A DNA stretch of 56,617 nt. It comes from Pseudomonadota bacterium (GTDB lineage Bacteria; Pseudomonadota; Gammaproteobacteria; Steroidobacterales; Steroidobacteraceae). Below, piece by piece: positions 8,321 through 16,737 of the stretch. The position numbers and the translations under genes were made by a program. How positions within the stretch are numbered: the stretch's first letter is position 1; every line of letters begins with the position of its first letter. The DNA lies in the NCBI GenBank assembly GCA_021843755.1, contig JAKBWB010000047.1, positions 1 to 56,617 of the forward strand, given 5' to 3'. The notes beneath the pieces are model-generated. The model ran no database searches. It saw only the letters and a list, made by a program, of their open reading frames with translations, and was not told the DNA's origin.

Positions 8321-8818
8321 CTACACCTGCTCGCCGACGCTCGAGTCGATGAAGATGTTGCGCCGGCGGAAGGGTGCCGGCGAGTGTGTCAGCAGGTACA
8401 GGCGTAGCGATGGAAGCGCGGAGCCGAATGCCGGCTCCGGTAGCCCCTCGGTCCTGCCGGTCCACGGGGGCACCGGCAGGCCACGCATGTTGCAGGCCGT
8501 CTCGGTCATGGCCGCCACATAAGCGGCAAGAAACGGCGAGAGCGCGGCCTCTGGTGCGGCCGCGACCGCCTGGCGCAGTTCCTCGGCGGTGAAACCCGAG
8601 AGCAGGGAGTTGATTTGCGCGAGCGCGAAGGAGGGTTCTCCGGGGCCGGTCAGTGCGGCGACGGCTTCCTGAAACGCCGCCGCGGGTGCGGGTAGTACGC
8701 GGCTCAAAACGTACGCCGACATGTCCATGCCCGCACGCCGGGCCGCGCGGCGGATTACCGACTTTTCCTCCCTGGATACGCGCAGTTGCAGCTGCGAGAG
8801 CTTCGGGGGCCTGTTCAT
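8321..8818 (-). CDS. Ribbon-helix-helix-type protein, probable antitoxin partner of the nucleotidyltransferase
   Basis: A 165-aa protein whose N-terminus (LQLRVSREEKSVIRRAARRA, then GMDMSAYVLSRVL, about residues 10-42) resembles the ribbon-helix-helix DNA-binding segment of DUF1778-type antitoxins and MobC-like proteins. The rest (43-165) is unassigned and alanine/proline rich. A perfect inverted repeat at 8849-8868, 31 bases upstream of the ATG, is a fitting operator. The downstream nucleotidyltransferase gene follows after 7 bases, implying one transcript. The antitoxin role is inferred. Confidence 0.72.
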   Translation of the reverse strand: MNRPPKLSQLQLRVSREEKSVIRRAARRAGMDMSAYVLSRVLPAPAAAFQEAVAALTGPGEPSFALAQINSLLSGFTAEELRQAVAAAPEAALSPFLAAYVAAMTETACNMRGLPVPPWTGRTEGLPEPAFGSALPSLRLYLLTHSPAPFRRRNIFIDSSVGEQV

Positions 8819-9148
8819 GACGACAGCATGTCGCGTAACGATCGTACTGTCAATACTAGTGTATTGACGTATGTCGGATGCGGTCCGGGCCGACCCTGTC
8901 GAATGATCGTGACGGGCAGGCCGCGCCGATCAGGCTGTTTGGGTACGGTCACCTGCGCCCACACGCGGGTCGTCCATTTCTGAGCGCAGCGGTTGCGGTG
9001 CGGCGCTTGCAGGTGCTGCGCACCGCTCTCGAGGGCACACAGCCTCACAGCGCCCGGTGCGTGGGAGGCGCAGGCCCTCACCGGCCGCATTGATGTTCTG
9101 GTGCGCCGAGGATGGCACGGCCTACGGGCGTGAGGGTTGTGGCCGGCA
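8819..9148. other. Intergenic region upstream of the RHH gene
   Basis: About 330 bases between the 3' end of the isoprenylcysteine-methyltransferase-like gene and the start of the RHH gene. The only structure seen is the operator-like inverted repeat at 8849-8868. No coding frame is convincing. Confidence 0.5.
8849..8868. promoter_or_regulatory. Perfect inverted repeat upstream of the RHH/NTase pair
   Basis: GTCAATAC-TAGT-GTATTGAC has 8-bp arms and a 4-base spacer. On the minus strand the TTGACA hexamer at its edge could serve as a -35 box, with a weak CATGCT -10 about 17 bases on. The position is right for autorepression by the ribbon-helix-helix protein. Confidence 0.6.
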
Positions 9149-9847
9149 TCAGTAAATCCACGGCAGGAGGCGCCAGGTGCGCGCGAAGTAATCGTCATAT
9201 TGCGTGCCGAAATGCTTGCGCAGCAACCGCTCCTCGGCGTGGATACGGGGAATGATGGGAATCAAACTCAGCAAAGAAATCAGCACCCCCACGATCGAGC
9301 GGAACACGAGGGCCCAGCCGACCACGGAGACGAGCATGCCCAGATAGCTCGGGTTGCGGACGAGTCCGTAGATGCCGCGCGTTTCGAGCTTGTGCCCAGC
9401 CTGGATGGCCACCAAGCCGCTGAAGCGATTCTTCAACACGAAGACGGGAATGAGCCTCAATGCGCAGCCGGCGGCGCAGACGAACAGTCCGGCCCAGCGC
9501 ATAGCGTCCCCGCCGACGGTCCAGAAGCCGATCCTGTCCGTATATGCCGAGAAATAGGCCCCCGCGAGCGCGATGAGCAGGAATGCCACAAGCACCCAGC
9601 GGTTGCTCTTGTCTTCCGTCCGCCCGGAACTGAGGCCGCTGCTGCCCGAGAACGTCGCGACGATGATGAAGAAAAGAACCATCCAGGCGAGCGCTTGAAA
9701 CGCCGGATGCGCAAAGAATGCGCTCCATCCGCCCCAACCCCAAATGCCGAGGCCGAATTGGATCGCGGCCGTCACGAGACCGGTTATGAGGATCGTGATC
9801 GGGGTCGCCAGAGGGCCAGTCTTGCGTTTGTCCGTCTTATCGCTCAT
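9149..9847 (-). CDS. Isoprenylcysteine carboxyl methyltransferase (ICMT)-like membrane protein
   Basis: A 232-aa polytopic membrane protein of the ICMT/phospholipid methyltransferase family. About five hydrophobic segments are visible, for example PITILITGLVTAAIQFGLG and WMVLFFIIVATF. The C-terminal family signature is HKLETRGIYGLVRNPSYLGM, then HAEERLLRKHFGTQYDDYFARTWRLLPW, the SAM-binding part. Bacterial members methylate small lipids or have unknown substrates. ATG 9847 is preferred because a strong AGGGGGTGA lies just upstream; a longer frame opens at 9913. It is isolated within the segment flanked by the split integrase. Confidence 0.85.
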   Translation of the reverse strand: MSDKTDKRKTGPLATPITILITGLVTAAIQFGLGIWGWGGWSAFFAHPAFQALAWMVLFFIIVATFSGSSGLSSGRTEDKSNRWVLVAFLLIALAGAYFSAYTDRIGFWTVGGDAMRWAGLFVCAAGCALRLIPVFVLKNRFSGLVAIQAGHKLETRGIYGLVRNPSYLGMLVSVVGWALVFRSIVGVLISLLSLIPIIPRIHAEERLLRKHFGTQYDDYFARTWRLLPWIY

Positions 9848-10040
9848 GGCCGTCACCCCCTGCTCTCTCGCGAGAGAGGCCCGCCGGCGCGTCCCGGGCA
9901 GAGCGTCCGTCATTGGTCATCACTCACCGAACCCCGGCGCCTGCGGGATTACCGGCGCTCGGAGCCCGATTCTACGGGATTGCGCGGGCGTCCATCCGCA
10001 GCCACGTGCCAGCCGAGACTCGCGCTCGCCTGGCAATGCC
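9848..10040. other. Spacer between ICMT-like gene and integrase piece
   Basis: Holds the ribosome-binding site of the ICMT-like gene and otherwise nothing I can interpret. The junction with integrase-derived sequence is at about 10041 (CGCGAGCTTGCGAG). Confidence 0.4.
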
Positions 10041-10240
10041 CGCGAGCTTGCGAGCCGGTCTTGCGGATTGGACGGATGAGCCTGTCACCTGCGACGTCGT
10101 CGAACCGGAGGCTGACGAGGTCGACGCGCCTGAGGGCCGGATCGAAGGCCAGTGTCATCAGTCACTGCAGCCAGCGTGGCGCGATCGAATAGAGGGCATT
10201 GAACGGCTCGATCGTCATTCGCGGGCGGCGCTTGTGAGGC
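10041..10240 (-). pseudogene. Integrase remnant, N-terminal-side piece
   Basis: The minus strand reads KRRPRMTIEPFNALYSIAPR, then W-L-Q, a TGA stop at 10164-10162, and LMTLAFDPALRRVDLVSLRF. The second part matches residues 39-58 of the integrase at 126-929, which has CGG (Arg) where this copy has TGA. The first part looks like the normal integrase region preceding the catalytic domain, which the copy at 126-929 lacks. A 26-base segment is identical between 760-785 and 10106-10131. The partner piece is at 7521-7709. Confidence 0.75.
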
Positions 10241-10258
10241 AAGGAGTCGGCGAAGACG

Positions 10259-10519
10259 TCATCGACCGGATTGCCCGGATCGGTGGGAGATATCCCGGTC
10301 GAGTTCGCGCAGCGGAAAAACCTCAGCAACAGTCTTGAGCGTGCCGGGCTCGAACGGGCTTCCCATCGATATCGCTTCGCGAAGCATCGGCGTATCGACC
10401 ATCGGTACTGGAATCCTCCCGGGCGCGCCGGCCGGAAATTCGCTACAGCGCTAAAGTTCGAGGAATTCGATCCAGGGCTGCCGAGGTCCGTTGTCAGCCA
10501 CGGGCAAGTAGGACACCAT
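10259..10519 (-). pseudogene. Possible decayed small gene with an in-frame TAG
   Basis: An 87-codon minus-strand frame from ATG 10519 to TGA 10261-10259 contains one amber codon at 10453-10451. It reads MVSYLPVADNGPRQPWIEFL before the stop and, after it, MVDTPMLREAISMGSPFEPG followed by TLKTVAEVFPLRELDRDISH. The composition looks protein-like, unlike the shadows around it, and an internal ATG at 10402 leaves a 47-residue frame. No family is recognised. It may be a relic or two very small genes. Confidence 0.3.
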
Positions 10520-10754
10520 CGACGGTAGCGCCGTGCGGCACGTGAGAAGTCGGGGATGGAATCAAGACGACGAAGCGCGAGTTCGAGGCCAGTTCTCCAC
10601 CCGAAGGGTCCAATAATTATCAATAAGTTGGGATGACTTCTTAACCGTTTAAAAGAAGGCGATGGGACGGCGGTGGGCGCTGTCCCCCTGAGCGAGCGGA
10701 GGTCCATGCGATTTCGCGCGGCAGGTCTTTACGAGTCCTCGGGGTCTAAATACA

Positions 10755-10771
10755 ATACTCATATATAGTAT
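10755..10771. promoter_or_regulatory. Inverted repeat before the RcnR-like gene, likely metal-responsive operator
   Basis: ATACT-CATATAT-AGTAT sits in an AT-rich patch 15 bases before ATG 10787. CsoR/RcnR-family repressors bind short inverted repeats that overlap their own promoter, and the AT-rich block here could also supply the -10. Autoregulation of the sensor and downstream ATPase is inferred. Confidence 0.5.
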
Positions 10772-10786
10772 AGCGAAAGGATGCCG

Positions 10787-11065
10787 ATGAGTCACATCCA
10801 GCGGGAAAAGTCGAAACTGCTCTCCAGGGTTCGCCGCATTCGCGGCCAGGTCGAGGCGCTGGAACGGGCGCTCGGGGAGGGACGGGGCTGCGCTGAAGTC
10901 CTGCAACAGATCGCCGCCGTGCGGGGGGCCATCAATGGTCTGATGCTCGAGGTTCTGGAAGAGCATATCGAGACCCATGTCGCCAGTGCGCAAATCGCGT
11001 CGGATGCCGAGCGCCGTGAGGGTGCCGAGGAGCTCATCGAGGTGATGCGCACCTATTTGCGATAG
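10787..11065 (+). CDS. RcnR-like metal-sensing repressor (CsoR/RcnR/FrmR family)
   Basis: A 92-aa all-helical DUF156 repressor. Counting from ATG 10787, the ligand set is His3, Cys35, His60 and His64, the pattern known for the Ni/Co sensor RcnR. CsoR copper sensors have Cys-His-Cys instead. This start is also favoured by an AAAGG ribosome-binding site 6 bases upstream. The alternative ATG 10781 has no spacing. The apo-protein should repress its own promoter (inverted repeat at 10755-10771) and the P-type ATPase 45 bases downstream, with derepression on metal binding. Nickel or cobalt as inducer is inferred from the ligand pattern. Confidence 0.88.
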   Translation: MSHIQREKSKLLSRVRRIRGQVEALERALGEGRGCAEVLQQIAAVRGAINGLMLEVLEEHIETHVASAQIASDAERREGAEELIEVMRTYLR

Positions 11066-11110
11066 GCGTGTCACGACAGCGGCGGAAGGTAATCCGATGA
11101 AGGCAATTCA

Positions 11111-13123
11111 ATGAGCGAGCAGCAGCAGAGCACCCGCGCAGATGCAAGGGTGGACCCGGCGCGGGTGAGTGCCACGTCTCGCGCCGAAGATGCGCATGCG
11201 GGCTCGAAGGACGCGGTGGCGCATCCGGCCGATGACGAGCATGGCGCTGGGCACGCGCTCGAGTGGACGGAAGGGGCGCGCATCGTCCTGGTGATGCTGG
11301 CGGCCGCGGCGGTTTGGTTTCGGGTGTGGGAGCCGCTGAGGGCAGTCAGCGTCATTGGAGTCCTGGGTCTGCTCGTGGGCGGCTGGCCGATCTTCAAGGA
11401 GGCGTTGGAGAATCTCCTGGCGCGGCGAATGACGATGGAGCTGTCGATGACCATCGCCATCGTGGCGGCGGCGGCGATCACACAGTTCTTCACCGCGCTC
11501 GTGATCACGCTGTTCGTGCTTGGCGCCGAAGTCCTCGAGGACATGACGGTGGCGCGCGGCCGGCGCGCGATCCGTGACCTGCTCGAATTCCTGCCGCGGG
11601 CGGTGACGGTTCGCCGCCCCGGTGGCATCTGTGAGATCGACGCGCAGGCGCTCAATCCGGGCGATGCCGTACTCGTCAACCCCGGCGCCCGCATCCCGGT
11701 GGACGGCACGGTGATCGCCGGGCATTCGTTCGTCGATCAGTCGCGGGTCACCGGCGAGTCCCTACCGGTGGAGAAGATGGCGGAAGCGGCCGTGTTTGCC
11801 GGCTCGATCAATCAGTCCGGTGCGCTCGAGATTCGCGCCGAGCGTATCGGACGTGACACCAGCTTCGGCAAGATCATCGAGGCGGTGGAACAGGCGGAGC
11901 GCTCCCGGGCCCCGGTGCAGCGGCTGGCCGACCGCCTGGCCGGGTATCTGGTGTATTTCGCCCTTGGGGCGGCGCTTCTTACGTACCTGATCACGCACGA
12001 TATTCGCTCGACGATCTCGGTCATCATCGTGGCAGGAGCCTGCGGGATTGCCGCCGGCACACCGCTCGCGATTCTTGGGGCCATCGGGCGCGCCGCGCGC
12101 GGCGGGGCCATCGTCAAGGGCGGACTCTATCTGGAGCAGCTGGGCCGGGTCGATACGGTCGTACTCGACAAGACCGGCACCCTCACCTTCGGTCGCCCCG
12201 AGATCCGCGCGCTGCATCCGGTTGCGGGGACCGAGCCGCGGGCGTTGCTCGAGACGGCGGCGGCGGCGGAGTTGCGCTCCGAGCATCCCCTCGGCAAGAC
12301 GATCGTGGAGCATGCGCGCGCATTGGGGTGCAGGCTCGTGGAGCCTGAGCGCTTCGGCTATCAGCCGGGCAGAGGGATCGATGCCACGGTCGCGGCTGAA
12401 CAGGTGCACGTCGGCAATCTTGCCTTGATGCGAGACCATGGCATTTCTGTGCCGGATGCTCTCGCGAACGCTCATCGAGGCTCGACCGAGGTGTGTGTCG
12501 CAAGGGGCGGGATGCTCCTCGGGGCGATCGAGATCGCCGATCGAGTGCGGCCGGAGGCGCAAAGTGCCCTGGCAGCCATCCATGCGCTCGGTGCGCGTAC
12601 CGTGCTTCTGACGGGAGATAACCGGGCGGTGGCCGATTCGGTGGCCGCGCAGCTGGGTATCAGCGAAGTAGGTGCCGACTTGCTGCCCGAGGACAAGCGA
12701 GCCTACATCGAGCGTCTGGTAGCCGATCGCCACATCGTCGCGATGGTCGGTGACGGAATCAACGACGCGCCGGCCCTGATCGCCGCCCAGGTGGGCGTTG
12801 CGATGGGCTCGGGAACCGATGTCGCGCAGGAGAGCGCCGACGTCGTGCTGCTGGGGAACGATCTGGGCAAGGTCGGCGAGACGCTCGCGCTCGCGCGCCG
12901 CACTCGGCGCATCATTTGGGCCAACTTTGCCGGTACCATCGGGGTCGATACGGTCGGTATCGGGCTCGCGGCCGCCGGGCTCCTCAACCCCCTGTTGGCG
13001 GCATTCATTCACGTTGCCTCCGAGCTGGCATTCATTCTGAATTCCGCCCGGCTGCTGCCCGGAAGACACCGCCATCGCGGTCGGGCACCACAGGAGCGTG
13101 AGCAGGCAGTTGCATCCACCTGA
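11111..13123 (+). CDS. Heavy-metal P1B-type ATPase with altered CPx motif
   Basis: A 670-aa heavy-metal transporting P-type ATPase. Order of parts: a His-containing soluble N-terminus without a CxxC metal-binding domain, transmembrane helices from about residue 57, the TGES actuator loop, the phosphorylation site Asp353 in DKTGTLTFG, and the hinge GDGINDAPAL, with a C-terminal HVASELAFILNSARLL helix. The membrane metal site, normally CPC/CPH/SPC, reads Gly309-Ala310-Cys311 in VAGACGIAAGTP, so the proline is missing. It follows an RcnR-like sensor and probably exports Ni2+ or Co2+ (inferred). Its stop is followed by a strong hairpin at 13138-13167. Confidence 0.9.
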   Translation: MSEQQQSTRADARVDPARVSATSRAEDAHAGSKDAVAHPADDEHGAGHALEWTEGARIVLVMLAAAAVWFRVWEPLRAVSVIGVLGLLVGGWPIFKEALENLLARRMTMELSMTIAIVAAAAITQFFTALVITLFVLGAEVLEDMTVARGRRAIRDLLEFLPRAVTVRRPGGICEIDAQALNPGDAVLVNPGARIPVDGTVIAGHSFVDQSRVTGESLPVEKMAEAAVFAGSINQSGALEIRAERIGRDTSFGKIIEAVEQAERSRAPVQRLADRLAGYLVYFALGAALLTYLITHDIRSTISVIIVAGACGIAAGTPLAILGAIGRAARGGAIVKGGLYLEQLGRVDTVVLDKTGTLTFGRPEIRALHPVAGTEPRALLETAAAAELRSEHPLGKTIVEHARALGCRLVEPERFGYQPGRGIDATVAAEQVHVGNLALMRDHGISVPDALANAHRGSTEVCVARGGMLLGAIEIADRVRPEAQSALAAIHALGARTVLLTGDNRAVADSVAAQLGISEVGADLLPEDKRAYIERLVADRHIVAMVGDGINDAPALIAAQVGVAMGSGTDVAQESADVVLLGNDLGKVGETLALARRTRRIIWANFAGTIGVDTVGIGLAAAGLLNPLLAAFIHVASELAFILNSARLLPGRHRHRGRAPQEREQAVAST

Positions 13124-13137
13124 GGCGCCGCGTCCGG

Positions 13138-13167
13138 CGTGGGCGCTTGCGGGCAAGCCCGCCCACG
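13138..13167 (+). terminator. Strong GC hairpin after the metal ATPase gene
   Basis: CGTGGGCG pairs with CGCCCACG, and the loop itself contains CTTGC-GG-GCAAG. It begins 14 bases after the ATPase stop codon. There is no T-tract, so it may be a terminator of the non-canonical type or a REP-like palindrome. Confidence 0.45.
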
Positions 13168-13407
13168 GCGTAGCCTCGATCCGACACGCTGAATTCGCGC
13201 AACGGAATCGAATGTGCCCGAACTCACCAAGTCCGGTAGAATTCACCGCGAGCACACCGACTGCAGCCCGATGCGCGGGCGTGGCATGCTCATCCTGGTC
13301 CTGGTCCTGGAACTGATCCGAGTGCGTCGCCGGAATCGACTCCATATCTCGCGCGCGTATCCGCCGGCCGAGACCATTCGCGCGTCATTGCGGCTCGAGG
13401 TGCCCGT

Positions 13408-14658
13408 GTGAGCAGGGAACGTATCCCGCCCATCTGGATTCTCGCCCTGCCGTGGCTCACGTTCGGAATGCTGACCGGTTTCATCATCGTGACGCTGCCG
13501 CAGCTGCTGGCTCCGCAAGGCAACTCGGGTGGCCGTATCGCCATCGCCGTGGCGGTCATCCTCTCGCCCATGTTCTGGAACTTCGTCTTCGCCCCGTTGA
13601 TCGACGTTGGCTTTCAGCGCCGTACGTACGCGCTTTTCTTCGGTGTCCTGGCGGTCGCGGTTACGGCATTGACCGTGATACACCATGCCGCGATCGGGCA
13701 AGTGGAAATCATGATGCTCGGCGCTTTCCTGTCCGGGTGCATGTTCCAATCGGCCATCGGCGGCTGGGTGGGCAGTCTGGTCGAGAAGGAACAAGACAGC
13801 CCTCTCGGCGCATGGAGCACGATCTACAATATCTGCGGCGGCGGTGCCGGCATCCTGATCTCGGGTTCGGCGACGCGAAATCTCCTACCAGGTCCGGCCG
13901 CAGCGCTCATCTTTGCCACCTTCCTGGCGCCGCTGCTGGTGATTCCCTGGGTTCCGACGGTGCCGCCGGGCGCGACGCGGGTCCACGAGAGCGTCGGTCG
14001 GTTTTCCCGTGACCTCGTCGCCTTGCTGAAACGTTCGGACGTCGTCGTCGCCTTGTGCCTGTTCGCGCTTCCGTCGGCCTCGTTCGCACTCTCGAACACG
14101 TTGGGAAGTTGGAGCGGGGCGTTTCACGCTACGCCGGCATTCGTGAGCCGGATCAGCGGTGTGGGATTGATTCTCGGCGGCATCGTCGGCTGCGCGCTGG
14201 TGCCGCTCATGGCGAGGCGGCTGCCGCTTCGGCCGCTTTATCTGGCGATTGGCTGCGTGGGCGCGCTCTTCACGCTCAGCCTCCTGCTTCTGCCGCGGGT
14301 GTCCACGACATTCGCGCTCGCTTTCGTCGGCGAGACCTTCTTTTCCTCGGCGGCCATCGCCACGGGCGCCGCCGTCATCTTCGAGGTCATCGGACCGGGG
14401 AATTCTCTCGCCGCCACGACGTATGCGCTGCTCATCGCCGCAATGAATCTGCCGATCGACTACATGGAATTCATCGACGCACGGGGGTATGACTGGCGTG
14501 GCATTGGCGGCGCATTCGTCACGGATGCCCTGATCAGCGGCAGCGCCTGTGCCCTTCTGGCAGTCGTCTTTCGCCGCAGACTGCTGCCCGCGCGGCGGGT
14601 CCGGAGCGGTGCTCAGGAACGAGCCGCTGGCCGACAAGTCAGAGGCTCGGCGGACTGA
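13408..14658 (+). CDS. MFS transporter
   Basis: A 416-aa polytopic membrane protein with about 12 hydrophobic segments, beginning with IWILALPWLTFGMLTGFIIV. The arrangement is that of the major facilitator superfamily, with an AmpG/PucC-like flavour (INCGGG-like NICGGGAGILISGSA in the middle loop, late helices ATTYALLIAAMNLPIDYMEF). The substrate is unknown. The start is GTG 13408. It stands alone on the plus strand, converging with the cox operon, which ends at 14939. The C-terminal tail is Arg-rich and cytosolic. Confidence 0.8.
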   Translation: MSRERIPPIWILALPWLTFGMLTGFIIVTLPQLLAPQGNSGGRIAIAVAVILSPMFWNFVFAPLIDVGFQRRTYALFFGVLAVAVTALTVIHHAAIGQVEIMMLGAFLSGCMFQSAIGGWVGSLVEKEQDSPLGAWSTIYNICGGGAGILISGSATRNLLPGPAAALIFATFLAPLLVIPWVPTVPPGATRVHESVGRFSRDLVALLKRSDVVVALCLFALPSASFALSNTLGSWSGAFHATPAFVSRISGVGLILGGIVGCALVPLMARRLPLRPLYLAIGCVGALFTLSLLLLPRVSTTFALAFVGETFFSSAAIATGAAVIFEVIGPGNSLAATTYALLIAAMNLPIDYMEFIDARGYDWRGIGGAFVTDALISGSACALLAVVFRRRLLPARRVRSGAQERAAGRQVRGSAD

Positions 14659-14938
14659 CGCGCCACTTGTCCTTCGGACGGCCCGTACGCGACGAGTCAA
14701 GTCCGCGGCGACTCGTGGAAAGTGAACTCGAGCTGCGCGCATCACAAGTTCTGAATGTCGCGCGGGTCAGGGTCCGTAGGTCAACAGATGCCGCGTGGTC
14801 GGCCGCCTGGGCGGATCGATGTGCACGGACCGGCGCGGGAAATTCACGCGTTCGGTTGTGCGGACGCGAAGACTTCATGCGCCGGTACGAGTCGTCGCGT
14901 AATCGGAGTTCGCTGGGGGAGCGGTTGTCGGTGGTCTA

Positions 14939-15484
14939 TCAGTTCCTGCGTGCGAGCAGGTGGCGGATGAAGGCGAGCAGCCAGCGGCAGGATCCGGAGC
15001 GCGCCGAGGCGCTGGGCCGGGTCGCGTCGGAATCTGCGGGGGCGGATGGCGCGGGAATCTGCGCGGCAAAGGACTCGAAGAATTTTTCCGCGGTGGCGCC
15101 AGCGGCCGCATCGATCAGCCGGGAGCCGATCTGTGCGAGCTTGCCGCCGACCTGTACGGTCGCCGCGTAGCGCAGCCGTGTTTCGCCGGGGTTGACCTCA
15201 TCGAGCTCCACCCGAACTTGGCCGCGCGCGAATCCTGCCTGGGGACTCTGGCCTTCGAAGTCGAGGCGATACCGGCTGGGCGGCTCGACATCAGCGCGGG
15301 TGACCTTGCCCTTGAAGCGTGCGCGGACCGGACCCACCGCGGCGCTCATGACGACGTCGTAGGCGTGTTCCCCGGTCACCGTCATACTTTCGCATCCCGG
15401 TACGCTGCGTTTGAGGACCTCGAGATCGTTGAGCAGGCGCCACGCGGTGGCGCGATCGGCGCCGAGCAGTCGCTCGCCTTTCAT
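14939..15484 (-). CDS. coxG: CoxG-like SRPBCC protein of the cox operon
   Basis: A 181-aa member of the CoxG family (SRPBCC/START-like fold). Its N-terminal pattern is MKGERLLGADRATAWRLLND, then EVLKRSVPGCESM. In Oligotropha CoxG helps attach the mature enzyme to the membrane, and the hydrophobic/basic C-terminus here (SCRWLLAFIRHLLARRN) would suit that. ATG 15484 overlaps the coxE stop as ATGA. ATG 15505 is an alternative giving seven more residues. It is the last gene of a six-gene operon. Confidence 0.88.
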   Translation of the reverse strand: MKGERLLGADRATAWRLLNDLEVLKRSVPGCESMTVTGEHAYDVVMSAAVGPVRARFKGKVTRADVEPPSRYRLDFEGQSPQAGFARGQVRVELDEVNPGETRLRYAATVQVGGKLAQIGSRLIDAAAGATAEKFFESFAAQIPAPSAPADSDATRPSASARSGSCRWLLAFIRHLLARRN

Positions 15485-16737
15485 TTCCAAGGTCGGCTCT
15501 CCCATCGGCTGTGAGTGCTTTGGCCGAGAATCAGGGCTAGGCGCTCCAGCGATTCGAGGTTGTGGACGGGCAGGAAGCGGTCGGCGTTCGGTAGCAGCGC
15601 GCGCACGCCGCGCGCCTCGGGCTTGAACGACTCGTAGCGCAACAGCGGGTTGAGCCAGACGAGCCGCCGGCACGAGCGCGTGAGACGGGCCGCTTCCTCG
15701 GACAGAAGCTCGATATCGGCGCGCTCCAGACCGTCGGTCACGAGCAGCACGGTAGCGCTCGCGAGCGGCAGGCGGCGCGCCCACGCACGGTTGAAATCCT
15801 TCAGGCAGACTCCGATGCGCGTTCCGCCCGACCAGTCCGGTACCAAACGGGCCACGCATGCGAGCGCTTCGTCCGGATCGCGTGCCGCAAGCTCACGGGT
15901 GACAGGGGTCAGTCGGGTGCCGAAGACGAACGCGGCAACCCGCAAGCGAGCGGTGCGCGAGTCGTGCGTGACCGGGCGGTTGATCAGTGCATGAAGAAAT
16001 TGCAGAAACATGCGCGAATAGCGTGACATCGACCCGGAGATATCGACCAGGGCGATCACCGGCTCGATGCGGGTGATGCGCATCCGCCGCGGCAGTACGA
16101 GGAAATCACCGCCGCGACGGGCGGCGGCATGCATGAGCTTGCGGTGATCGACGCGCTGCCCGCGCATCGAGGCGGTCTCGCGCCGCGAGCGCAGTCGCTC
16201 GAGCCCGGGCACGAGTGCCGCGACGGCGTGACCGGCGGCCCTCCATTCCTCGTCCGTCATGGAATCGAAGTCGAGCGTGCGTAACCGCTCGCGATCCGAC
16301 CAGCTCGGCTGAACCTCGCCGGTTCGCCCGGAGCCGGAGGGCTCGGGCACGGTCCGTAGGCGGCCCGGCCAGAGCGCTTCGGCCAGCCGTCGGTTGACCA
16401 TCCGGTGGGGTTGATGATCCTTCGGGCGGGCGCTGTTCGACGCCGCGGGTTCGGTTTCGGCACGCAGATCGAGCGCAGCGGTGGGATCACGCCAGAAAGC
16501 CTCGAAGGCCTGCTCGAAGAGCGCGCGGTGCTCGATGCGATCGATCAGACAGGCGCTCAGTATGGAGTGCACGTCTTCGCGTGATTGCACGCCGCCCACC
16601 TGCAGCGCCTCGAGCGCGAGCAGCGGCCGGTCGGTGCCGATCCGCAGTCCCGCCTTGCGTAGCACGCGGGCAAAATGCAGCACGTTTTCGGTGAGACGGC
16701 CGTGTCCCGCCTGGGTATCGACCGAGGCCCTCAGCAT
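15481..16737 (-). CDS. coxE: CoxE-like VWA-domain protein
   Basis: A 418-aa protein with a C-terminal von Willebrand A domain carrying the MIDAS motif DISGSMSRYSRMF (Asp-x-Ser-x-Ser), followed by later MIDAS parts in WSGGTRIGVCLKDF and LLVTDGLER. The N-terminal half (LTENVLHFARVLRKAGLRIG) is the CoxE-specific region. With the MoxR-type AAA+ CoxD it forms the chaperone pair that matures the molybdenum active site of CoxL-type enzymes. ATG 16737 overlaps the coxD end by 7 bases. Further upstream starts run into coxD. Confidence 0.9.
   Translation of the reverse strand: MLRASVDTQAGHGRLTENVLHFARVLRKAGLRIGTDRPLLALEALQVGGVQSREDVHSILSACLIDRIEHRALFEQAFEAFWRDPTAALDLRAETEPAASNSARPKDHQPHRMVNRRLAEALWPGRLRTVPEPSGSGRTGEVQPSWSDRERLRTLDFDSMTDEEWRAAGHAVAALVPGLERLRSRRETASMRGQRVDHRKLMHAAARRGGDFLVLPRRMRITRIEPVIALVDISGSMSRYSRMFLQFLHALINRPVTHDSRTARLRVAAFVFGTRLTPVTRELAARDPDEALACVARLVPDWSGGTRIGVCLKDFNRAWARRLPLASATVLLVTDGLERADIELLSEEAARLTRSCRRLVWLNPLLRYESFKPEARGVRALLPNADRFLPVHNLESLERLALILGQSTHSRWESRPWK

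Noticed and set aside
9137-10338. Plus-strand frames up to 351 aa over the ICMT-like gene and integrase relic
   Set aside because: They are antisense to a membrane protein with a clear family signature and to integrase sequence; composition (Gln/Glu/Arg-rich) is that of a shadow.
11762-13345. 527-aa minus-strand frame opposite the P-type ATPase
   Set aside because: Antisense frame of a GC-rich gene; the plus strand holds all P-type ATPase motifs.
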